A stretch of 64,000 bases of DNA from UMGS1840 sp045661305 (lineage in GTDB: Bacteria; Bacillota; Clostridia; UMGS1840): the NCBI GenBank assembly GCA_045661305.1, contig JAZRFJ010000028.1, forward strand, positions 1 to 64,000, given 5' to 3'. Shown here piece after piece: positions 31,715-39,380 of the stretch. The position numbers and the translations under genes are program-made. The notes beneath the pieces were generated by a model. That model was not told the DNA's origin. It searched no databases and saw nothing but the letters and a program-made list of their open reading frames with translations. Numbering within the stretch: position 1 is the first letter of the stretch; each line of letters begins with the position of its first letter.

Positions 31715-32704
31715 TTACTGAGCTTGTACGGCTGTTATTGCCACTACTCCTACTATGTCTTCGCTGCTGCAACCACGGGATAAGTCATTTATCGGCATTG
31801 CAATACCCTGTGTTATACGACCGTACGCTTCTGCTTTTGCAAGACGCTGAACGAGTTTATAACCGATGTTTCCTGCATCTAAGTCACGGAAACACAGAAC
31901 ATTTGCTTTACCTGCAACATCACTGTCAGGAGCTTTTGATGAGCCGACTGACGGAACGATAGCAGCATCAAGCTGAAGCTCTCCGTCAACCTTAAGGTTG
32001 GGGTTATTTTCTTTACATATTCTTGTAGCTTCTACAACCTTGTCCACATCTTGATGCTTTGCACTTCCCTTTGTTGAGTGTGAAAGCATTGCAACGATTG
32101 CTTCTTTTTCAACTAAAAGCTCAAAAGATTCAGCACTGCAAGCAGCTATTGCAGCAAGCTTTTCAGGGTCAGGATTCTGTTCTAAACCGCTGTCAGCGAA
32201 TATAAATGTTCCGTCCGCACCATATTCACAGTTTGGAACTTCCATAAGGAAAAATGCTGATACAAGCTTAACACCAGGTTTTGTTTTTATAATCTGTAAG
32301 CTTGGGCGAAGTGTGTTTGCAGTTGAGTGACATGCACCAGAAACAACACCGTCTGCGTCACCTGCCTTAACCATAAGACAAGCATAGTACATATAATCTC
32401 CCAAAGCTGTTTTTTTAGCTTCTTCATAAGTAAGACCTTTTGATTTTCTCAGTTCAACAAAAAGGTTTAAGTATTCTTCTGTTTTTTCATAAGTAAACGG
32501 GTCAATAATTTTAGCTTTTTTAATATCAAGACCTGCACTGTTTTTCTCTACTTCTTCCTTTGTACCAATAATAATGAGGTCGGCAATATCTTCTTTTAAT
32601 ATAATTTCAGCTGCCTCAAATGTTCTTCTGTCCATTGATTCGGGCAGAACAATTGTTTTTTTGTTCATTCTTGCTCTTTCTTTGATTCTGTCAATAAAAG
32701 CCAT
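31715..32704 (-). CDS. pta: Phosphate acetyltransferase
   Basis: A 329-residue single-domain Pta that converts acetyl-CoA and phosphate to acetyl phosphate, feeding AckA. Conserved blocks include KKTIVLPESMDRRTFEAAEIIL, DADGVVSGACHSTANTLRP, MLSHSTKGSAKH and the terminal NDLSRGCSSEDIVGV. I chose the ATG at 32704 for its CAGGAGGAG site; a longer form would add 24 unconserved residues. It lacks the N-terminal regulatory domain of the long enterobacterial type. Confidence 0.97.
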   Translation of the reverse strand: MAFIDRIKERARMNKKTIVLPESMDRRTFEAAEIILKEDIADLIIIGTKEEVEKNSAGLDIKKAKIIDPFTYEKTEEYLNLFVELRKSKGLTYEEAKKTALGDYMYYACLMVKAGDADGVVSGACHSTANTLRPSLQIIKTKPGVKLVSAFFLMEVPNCEYGADGTFIFADSGLEQNPDPEKLAAIAACSAESFELLVEKEAIVAMLSHSTKGSAKHQDVDKVVEATRICKENNPNLKVDGELQLDAAIVPSVGSSKAPDSDVAGKANVLCFRDLDAGNIGYKLVQRLAKAEAYGRITQGIAMPINDLSRGCSSEDIVGVVAITAVQAQ

Positions 32705-32755
32705 TTTATCTCCTCCTGAAATTAAGGGAAAAACCCATAATATTATATGATAATC

Positions 32756-32784
32756 ATTATATACCAAAAAATACAATTTTTCAA
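32756..32784 (-). promoter_or_regulatory. pta promoter
   Basis: Minus strand: TTGAAA (32779-32784), 17-nt spacer, TATAAT (32756-32761). It is divergent from the yicC promoter. Confidence 0.75.
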
Positions 32785-32831
32785 GTCTTTTTTGAATTTT
32801 TTAAAATTTCATTTCATTTTTCTTTTTTTAT

Positions 32832-32860
32832 TTGACTTTTATACATTATTATGGTACAAT
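32832..32860 (+). promoter_or_regulatory. yicC operon promoter
   Basis: TTGACT (32832-32837), 17-nt spacer, TACAAT (32855-32860), 37 nt before the yicC ATG. It probably drives the run up to 37700. Confidence 0.8.
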
Positions 32861-32897
32861 TCATTTATAAATACAGTAATTAAGAGGTGTAACAGAT

Positions 32898-33776
32898 ATG
32901 GCACTTAGTATGACCGGCTACGGAAGAGAAAAGAACTTAAGCGGTAATTATGAGGTAAGCGTTGAAATTAAATCTGTAAACAACAGATATTTTGATGCAA
33001 ACATAAGAGTACCGAAAGTCTTTAATTTTTTAGAAGAAAGAGTAAGAAAATACTTATCTGAAAGAATAAACAGAGGTAAGGTTGATGTTTTCATATTTAT
33101 GAGAAATACCGTTGAAGATGAGTCTGATATTTCTTATAATAAAGACCTTGCAAAAAAATATTACGACGTTTTTAAAGAAATTTCCGTTAATCTTGATATT
33201 CCTTTTGACCTTACAGCAACAAAGCTTGGTAAAATGAATGATATTTTCACTATTTCGCAAAAAGAGTTCAGCGAAGACGAAATTTTTGAAATTTTAAAGC
33301 CTGTACTTGATAAAGCTACCGATGATTTTATAGATATGAGAAAAAAAGAAGGCAAACGCTTAGAGGAAGATGTTTTATCAAGAATAGAAAAGCTTAAGGG
33401 AATTGTATCTGAAATTGAAAAGCTTTTACCACAGTCTGTTAAAGAATATGAGCAAAGACTTCGTTCAAAGCTCGACGAATACTTAAAAGGCGTTGAATAT
33501 GACGAACAGCGTGTTTTAACAGAAGTTGCAATCTTCTCCGACAAGGTTGCTACATTTGAAGAAACTACAAGATTAAGAAGTCATTTTGAAGAATTTTTAA
33601 GTCTTGTATCAAAACAAAGTCCTGTCGGAAAAAAACTTGATTTTATCATTCAGGAAATGAACAGAGAAGTAAATACAACCTGTTCAAAGTGCCAGAGTAT
33701 TGAAATTTCAAAGCTTGGAATTGAAGCAAAATCAGAAATTGAGGCGATACGCGAACAAATCCAAAATATCGAATAA
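32898..33776 (+). CDS. yicC: YicC family protein (endoribonuclease-type)
   Basis: A 292-residue YicC/YloC-family protein. Signatures are SMTGYGREK at the N-terminus, SVNNRYFD, and the C-terminal DUF1732 block KLDFIIQEMNREVNTTCSKCQ. The family is linked to RNA turnover, and YicC proteins have been reported to have endoribonuclease activity. In many Firmicutes it precedes remA-gmk-rpoZ; here it precedes nth. Confidence 0.95.
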   Translation: MALSMTGYGREKNLSGNYEVSVEIKSVNNRYFDANIRVPKVFNFLEERVRKYLSERINRGKVDVFIFMRNTVEDESDISYNKDLAKKYYDVFKEISVNLDIPFDLTATKLGKMNDIFTISQKEFSEDEIFEILKPVLDKATDDFIDMRKKEGKRLEEDVLSRIEKLKGIVSEIEKLLPQSVKEYEQRLRSKLDEYLKGVEYDEQRVLTEVAIFSDKVATFEETTRLRSHFEEFLSLVSKQSPVGKKLDFIIQEMNREVNTTCSKCQSIEISKLGIEAKSEIEAIREQIQNIE

Positions 33777-33789
33777 AGATGTGAAACAA

Positions 33790-34446
33790 ATGACAAAAAA
33801 AGAACGATTTTTTAAAATAAAAGCTGAGCTTGATAAGCTTTATAAAAACCCGCATTGCACACTTAACTATAACTCCCCTTTTGAGCTTCTTATTGCAACA
33901 ATGCTTGCAGCACAGTGTACAGATGCAAGAGTAAATATCGTTACAGAACAAATGTTTAGAAAATATAATACTCCCCAAATGTTTTCAAAGCTAAGGCTTG
34001 AAGAAATCGAAGAAGAAATAAAATCAACAGGCTTTTATAAAAACAAGGCAAAAAACATTAAAAAATGTTCAATACAGCTTTTGGAAAAATATAACGGAGA
34101 AGTTCCTGAAAATATGGAGGATTTGGTTTCTCTTGCAGGGGTAGGCAGAAAAACTGCGAATGTTGTACGCGGTGAAATTTTTAATAAACCTGCCATTGTT
34201 ATAGATACTCACGCAAAAAGGCTTGCCAACAGAATGGGACTTACAAAAAGCGATGACCCTGTAAAAATCGAATTTGAACTGAAAAAATTCATTCCCGAAG
34301 AATATCAGTTTCAATTTTGCCACTGTCTTGTTTTTCACGGTCGTGAAATATGCAAGGCACAAAAGCCACTTTGCCAGGCTTGTCCGATTAACAGCTTTTG
34401 TCCACATAATTTAAAAAAAGATAAAGAAACTAAAAAAGGAAAATGA
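33790..34446 (+). CDS. nth: Endonuclease III
   Basis: A 218-residue bifunctional DNA glycosylase/AP lyase that removes oxidised pyrimidines. The helix-hairpin-helix (LAGVGRKTANVV) carries the catalytic Lys, and IDTHAKRLANR the catalytic Asp. The C-terminal cysteines (C-x6-C-x2-C-x5-C: CKAQKPLCQACPINSFC) bind a 4Fe-4S cluster. I chose the ATG at 33790, 13 nt after yicC; longer in-frame starts lie inside yicC. The stop overlaps the lspA start (ATGA). Confidence 0.95.
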   Translation: MTKKERFFKIKAELDKLYKNPHCTLNYNSPFELLIATMLAAQCTDARVNIVTEQMFRKYNTPQMFSKLRLEEIEEEIKSTGFYKNKAKNIKKCSIQLLEKYNGEVPENMEDLVSLAGVGRKTANVVRGEIFNKPAIVIDTHAKRLANRMGLTKSDDPVKIEFELKKFIPEEYQFQFCHCLVFHGREICKAQKPLCQACPINSFCPHNLKKDKETKKGK

Positions 34447-34901
34447 TTATGATTTTATATATAACAATCTGTACAATTATCATAGCATTAACCCGTGCGT
34501 TTTCATACTGGGGAATATATGTTTTAAAAGATAACCCGATTGTGCTTATAAAAAATGTGCTTAACCTTACTTATGTTGAAAATACAGGTGCGGCATTCGG
34601 AATTTTCAATAATCATACAAGCATTCTTTCAGTTATCGGAATAATATTTTTTATTATCATAACATACATTGTTGCATCTAAGAAATTAAAAGGCACTTCC
34701 TTTGTCGTTGCACTTGCATTTTTAGCGGGCGGCGGAATTTCAAATGTATGTGACAGAATAAAGTTCGGGTTTGTAGTGGACTATATTGATTTTACACTTA
34801 TAAATTATCCTGTTTTCAATCTTGCTGATATTTGTGTGGTTTTAAGCTGTATATTTATATTTATAAAAATTCTTTTTACAAAAGAAAGTGATGAAAAATA
34901 G
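34443..34901 (+). CDS. lspA: Lipoprotein signal peptidase (signal peptidase II)
   Basis: A 152-residue membrane aspartic protease that cleaves prolipoproteins after diacylglycerol transfer. Four hydrophobic helices; the catalytic aspartates are Asp113 (VVDYIDF) and Asp129 (FNLADICV). The NVCDRI motif is also conserved. It overlaps nth by 4 nt and is followed 2 nt later by an RluD-type gene, the usual lspA-rluD pairing. Confidence 0.95.
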   Translation: MIMILYITICTIIIALTRAFSYWGIYVLKDNPIVLIKNVLNLTYVENTGAAFGIFNNHTSILSVIGIIFFIIITYIVASKKLKGTSFVVALAFLAGGGISNVCDRIKFGFVVDYIDFTLINYPVFNLADICVVLSCIFIFIKILFTKESDEK

Positions 34902-34903
34902 CT

Positions 34904-35833
34904 ATGGAAGAAAAAAAACTCACTGCTGATGTCTGTGAGCCTGTAAGAGCAGATAAGTATATAGTTTCTGCCCTGTCGGAGCTTACCAGAAGCCACATTC
35001 AAAAGCTTATTGAAGACGGAAATGTTCTTATAAACGGAAAAACATGTTCAAAAAAGACTTTAGTAAAAAAAGATGATGAAATAACAGTTTTAATCCCAGA
35101 GCCTGAGCTTCTTGATGCAAAACCGCAGGATATCCCTATTGATATTGTTTATGAAGATGATGATGTGATAATCGTCAATAAACCGAGAAATATGGTTGTT
35201 CACCCAGCCGGCGGAAATCCTGACGGCACACTTGTGAATGCACTTATGTACAGGTTTTCTGACAGTCTTTCTACTATAAACGGAGTTATCCGCCCTGGAA
35301 TTGTACACAGAATTGATAAAGATACTACGGGGATTCTTATGGTCGCAAAAAATGACCGTTCGCATCTTTTTTTGTCCGAACAAATTAAAGACCACTCGTT
35401 TGTAAGAGAATATATTGCACTTTGTGACGGAAATATTAAAGAAGATACAAAAAGAATAGATAAGCCCATCGGGAGAAGCGAAAAAGACAGAAAAAAGATG
35501 GCTGTCACTATGAAAAACTCAAAAGAGGCAATAACAGATATTGAAGTAATAAAGAGATTTGGTACACATACACTCATAAAGTGCAAGCTTTATACAGGCA
35601 GAACGCACCAGATAAGAGTACATTTATCATCAATCGGTCATGCTATAACAGGTGATAGTGTTTACGGTGCGAAAAAGCAACCCCTCTTTGACAAGGGACA
35701 GCTTCTTCATGCTTATAAGCTTGGCTTTATTCATCCAAAAACAAATAAATACATCGAATTTACCAAAGATATACCTGAAGAATTTGAAAAAGTTCTTAAA
35801 AAACTTCAAGGAAAGGAAAATGATTTACTATGA
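34904..35833 (+). CDS. rluD: RluA/RluD-family pseudouridine synthase
   Basis: A 309-residue enzyme with an N-terminal S4 RNA-binding domain (ALSELTRSHIQKLIEDGNVLING) and a catalytic domain with the conserved Asp in HRIDKDTTGILMVAK. It converts uridines, probably in 23S rRNA, to pseudouridine. The exact target site is inferred from family membership. It overlaps gpsA by 4 nt. Confidence 0.92.
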   Translation: MEEKKLTADVCEPVRADKYIVSALSELTRSHIQKLIEDGNVLINGKTCSKKTLVKKDDEITVLIPEPELLDAKPQDIPIDIVYEDDDVIIVNKPRNMVVHPAGGNPDGTLVNALMYRFSDSLSTINGVIRPGIVHRIDKDTTGILMVAKNDRSHLFLSEQIKDHSFVREYIALCDGNIKEDTKRIDKPIGRSEKDRKKMAVTMKNSKEAITDIEVIKRFGTHTLIKCKLYTGRTHQIRVHLSSIGHAITGDSVYGAKKQPLFDKGQLLHAYKLGFIHPKTNKYIEFTKDIPEEFEKVLKKLQGKENDLL

Positions 35834-36828
35834 AAATAACGATTTTAGGCTCAGGAGGCTGGGGTACTGCACTTGCGTGTACGCTTTCTAAAAATTCTAA
35901 AAAAGATATCCTCCTTTGGTCATTATTTGAAAATGAAATAAAGGCTTTAAAAGAAGAAAAAGAAAATAAAGCATTTCTTCCCGGGGTTAAGCTTCCCGAT
36001 GAAATTGAATATTCATCCGACCTTGAATATAGTGTAAAAAGAGCAGAAATTGTCATTTTTGCAGTACCGTCCTTTGCGATGCGTGAAACGGCAAAAAAAG
36101 CATCTTTATACTTTAATCCCGAAACACAGATTGCAGTCTGTGTGGCAAAAGGTCTTGAAGACAGTACATTTATGACTCTGGGAGAAGTTATAGAATCAGA
36201 ATTGCCGAAAAACAGCCGTGTTTGTGCGCTCAGCGGTCCTACACACGCAGAAGAGGTTGCAAGAGATATTCCTACAACAATCGTTGCTGCAGCTAAAGAT
36301 ATAAAAACTGCTCAGATTGTTCAGGAAAGTATGATGAATGACAAATTCAGAATATATACCTCTGATGATATGAAGGGTGTCGAGCTTGGCGGAACAATAA
36401 AAAATATTATTGCACTTTGTGCAGGAATTTCAGATGGTTGCGGATTTGGTGACAACGCGAAAGCTGCACTTATGACAAGGGGTATTCACGAGATTGCAAA
36501 TCTTGGCGTTGCTATGGGCGGAAAAAGAGAAACATTCTATGGTTTGTCGGGAATAGGTGACTTAATTGTAACCTGCACAAGTATGCACTCCAGAAACAGA
36601 AGATGCGGAATTTTAATCGGAAAAGGTATGAAAGCCGATGATGCAATGAAAGAAGTAAATATGGTTGTAGAAGGTGTTAAATGCTTAAAAGCTGTTTATA
36701 ATGCTGCAAAAAAATGTAATGTTGAAATGCCTATTATAAACGAAGCTTATGATGTTATCTATAATAATAAAAATCCTTTTGACTGCGTAAATGCACTTAT
36801 GACAAGAGATAAAAAATCTGAGCTTTAA
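35830..36828 (+). CDS. gpsA: NAD(P)-dependent glycerol-3-phosphate dehydrogenase
   Basis: A 332-residue enzyme that reduces dihydroxyacetone phosphate to sn-glycerol 3-phosphate for phospholipid synthesis. The Rossmann start is ITILGSGGWGTALACTL; the catalytic Lys is in GVELGGTIKNIIALCAGI; GLSGIGDLIVTC follows. Translationally coupled to the gene upstream (ATGA) and sharing a base with the gene downstream (TAATG). Its product is the PlsY substrate. Confidence 0.97.
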   Translation: MKITILGSGGWGTALACTLSKNSKKDILLWSLFENEIKALKEEKENKAFLPGVKLPDEIEYSSDLEYSVKRAEIVIFAVPSFAMRETAKKASLYFNPETQIAVCVAKGLEDSTFMTLGEVIESELPKNSRVCALSGPTHAEEVARDIPTTIVAAAKDIKTAQIVQESMMNDKFRIYTSDDMKGVELGGTIKNIIALCAGISDGCGFGDNAKAALMTRGIHEIANLGVAMGGKRETFYGLSGIGDLIVTCTSMHSRNRRCGILIGKGMKADDAMKEVNMVVEGVKCLKAVYNAAKKCNVEMPIINEAYDVIYNNKNPFDCVNALMTRDKKSEL

Positions 36829-37700
36829 TGATTGTAAATAAAAAGAACCTTTATTTGTCACTTCTAATCATTGCTGCCTTTATGCTTATCTACATTGTTC
36901 TATATTATTGTCAACCTTATATAATAACAAAAGATAAGCTTACTATTGAATTTATTGACACAGGGAAGTCAGACAGTATTTTTATAAAATTCCCCAACGG
37001 AAAAACTGCTCTTGTAGACGGCGGTTTTGCAAATTCTCTGCCCAAAATACAAAGCACACTTTATAAATACCGCGTCAGAGAAATTGATTATTTAATAGCA
37101 ACCCATCAGCATGATGACCATATTGGCTCTTTTTATGATATTTTAAATATTTACGATGTAAATGGCATCTATATGCCAGCCTCCCCCATAGAAAATGGTA
37201 AGCTCGTTAATTTGGAAAACGAAATAGAAGAAAATAACATTCCGCTTTATTTTTCAAAGCATGGTGATGTACTGATAGACGAGAGTGATATTTTTTTAAA
37301 AGTTATCTCTCCGTTTCCCCAGGATAAATACTATGAAGAAAACGATTACAGCCTTGTTTTCTATCTAACCTACAAAGACTCATCTTTTCTTTTTATGGGT
37401 GATGCAACAAGAAAAATTGAAATTCTTTTGATGAAGTATTATGAGGAAGAACTGAAAAAAGCTGATGTTATAAAGCTTGGTCATCATGGAAGCGATACAT
37501 CAAGCTCTTATAATTTTTTAGAAAAAATAAGTCCGCGTTATGCAGTTGTTACAACTGATGAAAACGGAGAAAATAAACTTTCCAAAAATCTTCTTAACAA
37601 ATTAAATGAACTTAAAATAAAGCTCTTTTCTACAAATAAATACGGGAATATTTCTTTCATTTCAGACGGAAATGATATTAAAATAATAACAGAAAGATGA
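36828..37700 (+). CDS. ComEC-like metallo-beta-lactamase-fold hydrolase
   Basis: A 290-residue protein with one N-terminal transmembrane helix (about 8-27) and an extracellular MBL-fold domain. The metal-binding motif is THQHDDHIGS (about 85-94); FMGDAT and KLGHHGSDTSS supply further ligands. This is the C-terminal hydrolase part of ComEC without its channel, a form found in many Firmicutes. A nuclease or phosphodiesterase role is likely but the substrate is unknown. It shares one base with gpsA. Confidence 0.88.
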   Translation: MIVNKKNLYLSLLIIAAFMLIYIVLYYCQPYIITKDKLTIEFIDTGKSDSIFIKFPNGKTALVDGGFANSLPKIQSTLYKYRVREIDYLIATHQHDDHIGSFYDILNIYDVNGIYMPASPIENGKLVNLENEIEENNIPLYFSKHGDVLIDESDIFLKVISPFPQDKYYEENDYSLVFYLTYKDSSFLFMGDATRKIEILLMKYYEEELKKADVIKLGHHGSDTSSSYNFLEKISPRYAVVTTDENGENKLSKNLLNKLNELKIKLFSTNKYGNISFISDGNDIKIITER

Positions 37701-37745
37701 ATTGGGGATTTATTATTAAAAAACGGCAGAATCAGATATGATTCC

Positions 37746-37774
37746 CTGACATAATTTTTCACTTGACATATAAT
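37746..37774 (+). promoter_or_regulatory. Promoter of the LOG/aldo-keto reductase pair
   Basis: CTGACA (37746-37751), 17-nt spacer, TATAAT (37769-37774), 35 nt before the start at 37809. Confidence 0.65.
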
Positions 37775-37808
37775 ATATGTATAAAATTCTAAAAAAGGAG
37801 AAATGAAT

Positions 37809-38411
37809 ATGAATATATGTGTATACGGAGCTTCAAGCGATATGATAAAAAAAGATTATATAAAAATGGGTGAAGAACTCGGAAGAAGACTTGTTGAACG
37901 CGGGCACCAACTTGTTTACGGCGCAGGCGGTAAAGGAATGATGGGTGCTGTTGCAAGAGGTGCTTACGAAAAGAACGGTCATATTATCGGTGTTGTACCG
38001 AGATTTTTCAATGCTGACGGAGTTTTGTTTGACAACTGCACAGAGCTTATCAGAACAAATACCATGCGTGAGAGAAAGCAGATAATGGAAGACAGTTCAG
38101 ATGCCTTTATAACAACTCCGGGCGGTATCGGAACATTTGAAGAATTTTTTGAAATTCTTACCCTAAAACAGCTTGCAAGAACAAATAAGCCGATATGTAT
38201 TTTTGATATTGACGGATATTATGACGAGCTTCTTTCACTTATGCACCACGCAATTGAAGAAAACTTTATGAAAGAAGAATGTACAGAATTATATAAGGTT
38301 TTCACAGAAATTGACCCGATGCTCGATTATATTGAAAACTATGACCCTGATGATGTTAATTTACTCGAAATGAAAGATATTCATGAAGAAAAGGAAATAA
38401 AAAATGTATAA
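37809..38411 (+). CDS. LOG family protein (TIGR00730, nucleoside 5'-monophosphate phosphoribohydrolase-like)
   Basis: A 200-residue Rossmann-like protein. VYGAGGKGMMGAVARGA and the PGGIGTFEEFFE motif identify the LOG family, which hydrolyses nucleoside 5'-monophosphates to base and ribose 5-phosphate. Many bacterial members do not make cytokinin and their natural role is unclear. I chose the second ATG (37809), 8 nt from the GGAG; the first ATG (37803) is only 2 nt away from it. The end overlaps the next gene by 8 nt. Confidence 0.92.
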   Translation: MNICVYGASSDMIKKDYIKMGEELGRRLVERGHQLVYGAGGKGMMGAVARGAYEKNGHIIGVVPRFFNADGVLFDNCTELIRTNTMRERKQIMEDSSDAFITTPGGIGTFEEFFEILTLKQLARTNKPICIFDIDGYYDELLSLMHHAIEENFMKEECTELYKVFTEIDPMLDYIENYDPDDVNLLEMKDIHEEKEIKNV

Positions 38412-39324
38412 AATTAATCTTGGCTCATCAAATTTTAAAGTTCCGACAATGGCTGTGGGCTGTATGAGAATTAATAGCACCGATAAGAAAAATGCCGAAA
38501 TATTTTTAAGGACTGCTATTGAGTACGGTGCAAACTTTTTTGACCATGCCGATATATATGGCAGAGGCGAATGTGAAGAAATTTTTTCTGATGTTCTTGA
38601 TATGGGAAACAGTATAAGGGAAAAAATCATTCTCCAGACAAAATGCGGAATTGTACCCGGTAAGATGTATGATTTTTCAAAGGAACATATTATAACTTCA
38701 GTTGAAAAAAGCTTAAAACGACTTAAAACTGATTATGTAAATGTACTTTTACTGCACCGCCCTGACGCACTTTGCGAGCCTGAAGAAGTAGCAGAAGCTT
38801 TTTCTGTTCTTAAAAATAGCGGAAAAGTTCTTCATTTCGGTGTTTCAAATCATAATCCTATGCAGATTGAACTGTTGAAGAAATATCTTGATGTGCCTAT
38901 CGTTGCAAATCAGCTTCAACTAAGCATCACAAACTGCACAATGATTTCAAATTCCATTAATGTAAATATGGAAAATTATTCATCAACTATGAGAGACGGC
39001 TCAGTTTTGGACTACTCAAGACTAAATGATATAACAATTCAAGCCTGGTCGCCGTTTCAGTATGGATTTTTTGAAGGCGTTTTTATTGATAGTGATAAAT
39101 TCCCTGAGCTTAATAAAAAGCTTTCTGAAATTGCTGAAAAATATAATGTTACAAAAACAACTATCGCATTCTCGTGGCTTCTTCGCCATCCTGCAAAATT
39201 CCAGCCTGTTACAGGCACTATGAATGTAGATAGACTGAAAGATTGCATAAAAGCAACAGAGATAAAGCTTACAAGAGAAGAATGGTACGAAATTTATAAG
39301 AGTGCTGGAAACACACTACCATAA
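38404..39324 (+). CDS. Aldo/keto reductase
   Basis: A 306-residue TIM-barrel oxidoreductase. FFDHADIYGRGECEEIF contains the catalytic Asp and Tyr; KTDYVNVLLLHRPD and GKVLHFGVSNHNPMQIELL are typical of the YdhF/AKR group. It should use NADPH to reduce a carbonyl. There are no ferredoxin-type cysteines. It overlaps the LOG gene by 8 nt, so the two are translationally coupled. Confidence 0.92.
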   Translation: MYKINLGSSNFKVPTMAVGCMRINSTDKKNAEIFLRTAIEYGANFFDHADIYGRGECEEIFSDVLDMGNSIREKIILQTKCGIVPGKMYDFSKEHIITSVEKSLKRLKTDYVNVLLLHRPDALCEPEEVAEAFSVLKNSGKVLHFGVSNHNPMQIELLKKYLDVPIVANQLQLSITNCTMISNSINVNMENYSSTMRDGSVLDYSRLNDITIQAWSPFQYGFFEGVFIDSDKFPELNKKLSEIAEKYNVTKTTIAFSWLLRHPAKFQPVTGTMNVDRLKDCIKATEIKLTREEWYEIYKSAGNTLP

Positions 39325-39330
39325 ATACCA

Positions 39331-39368
39331 AAAAAAAGACAACCAAAAAAATTTTGGCTGTCTTTTTT
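39331..39368. terminator. Bidirectional terminator
   Basis: AAAAGACAACCAAAA and TTTTGGCTGTCTTTT form a 15-nt stem with one mismatch between the convergent aldo/keto reductase and methionine synthase genes. Confidence 0.85.
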
Positions 39369-39380
39369 ACTGTTTTTTTA

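Noticed and set aside
37703..37745. Terminator after the ComEC-like gene
   Set aside because: Only a 6-bp GAATCA/TGATTC stem without a T-run was found, too weak to call.
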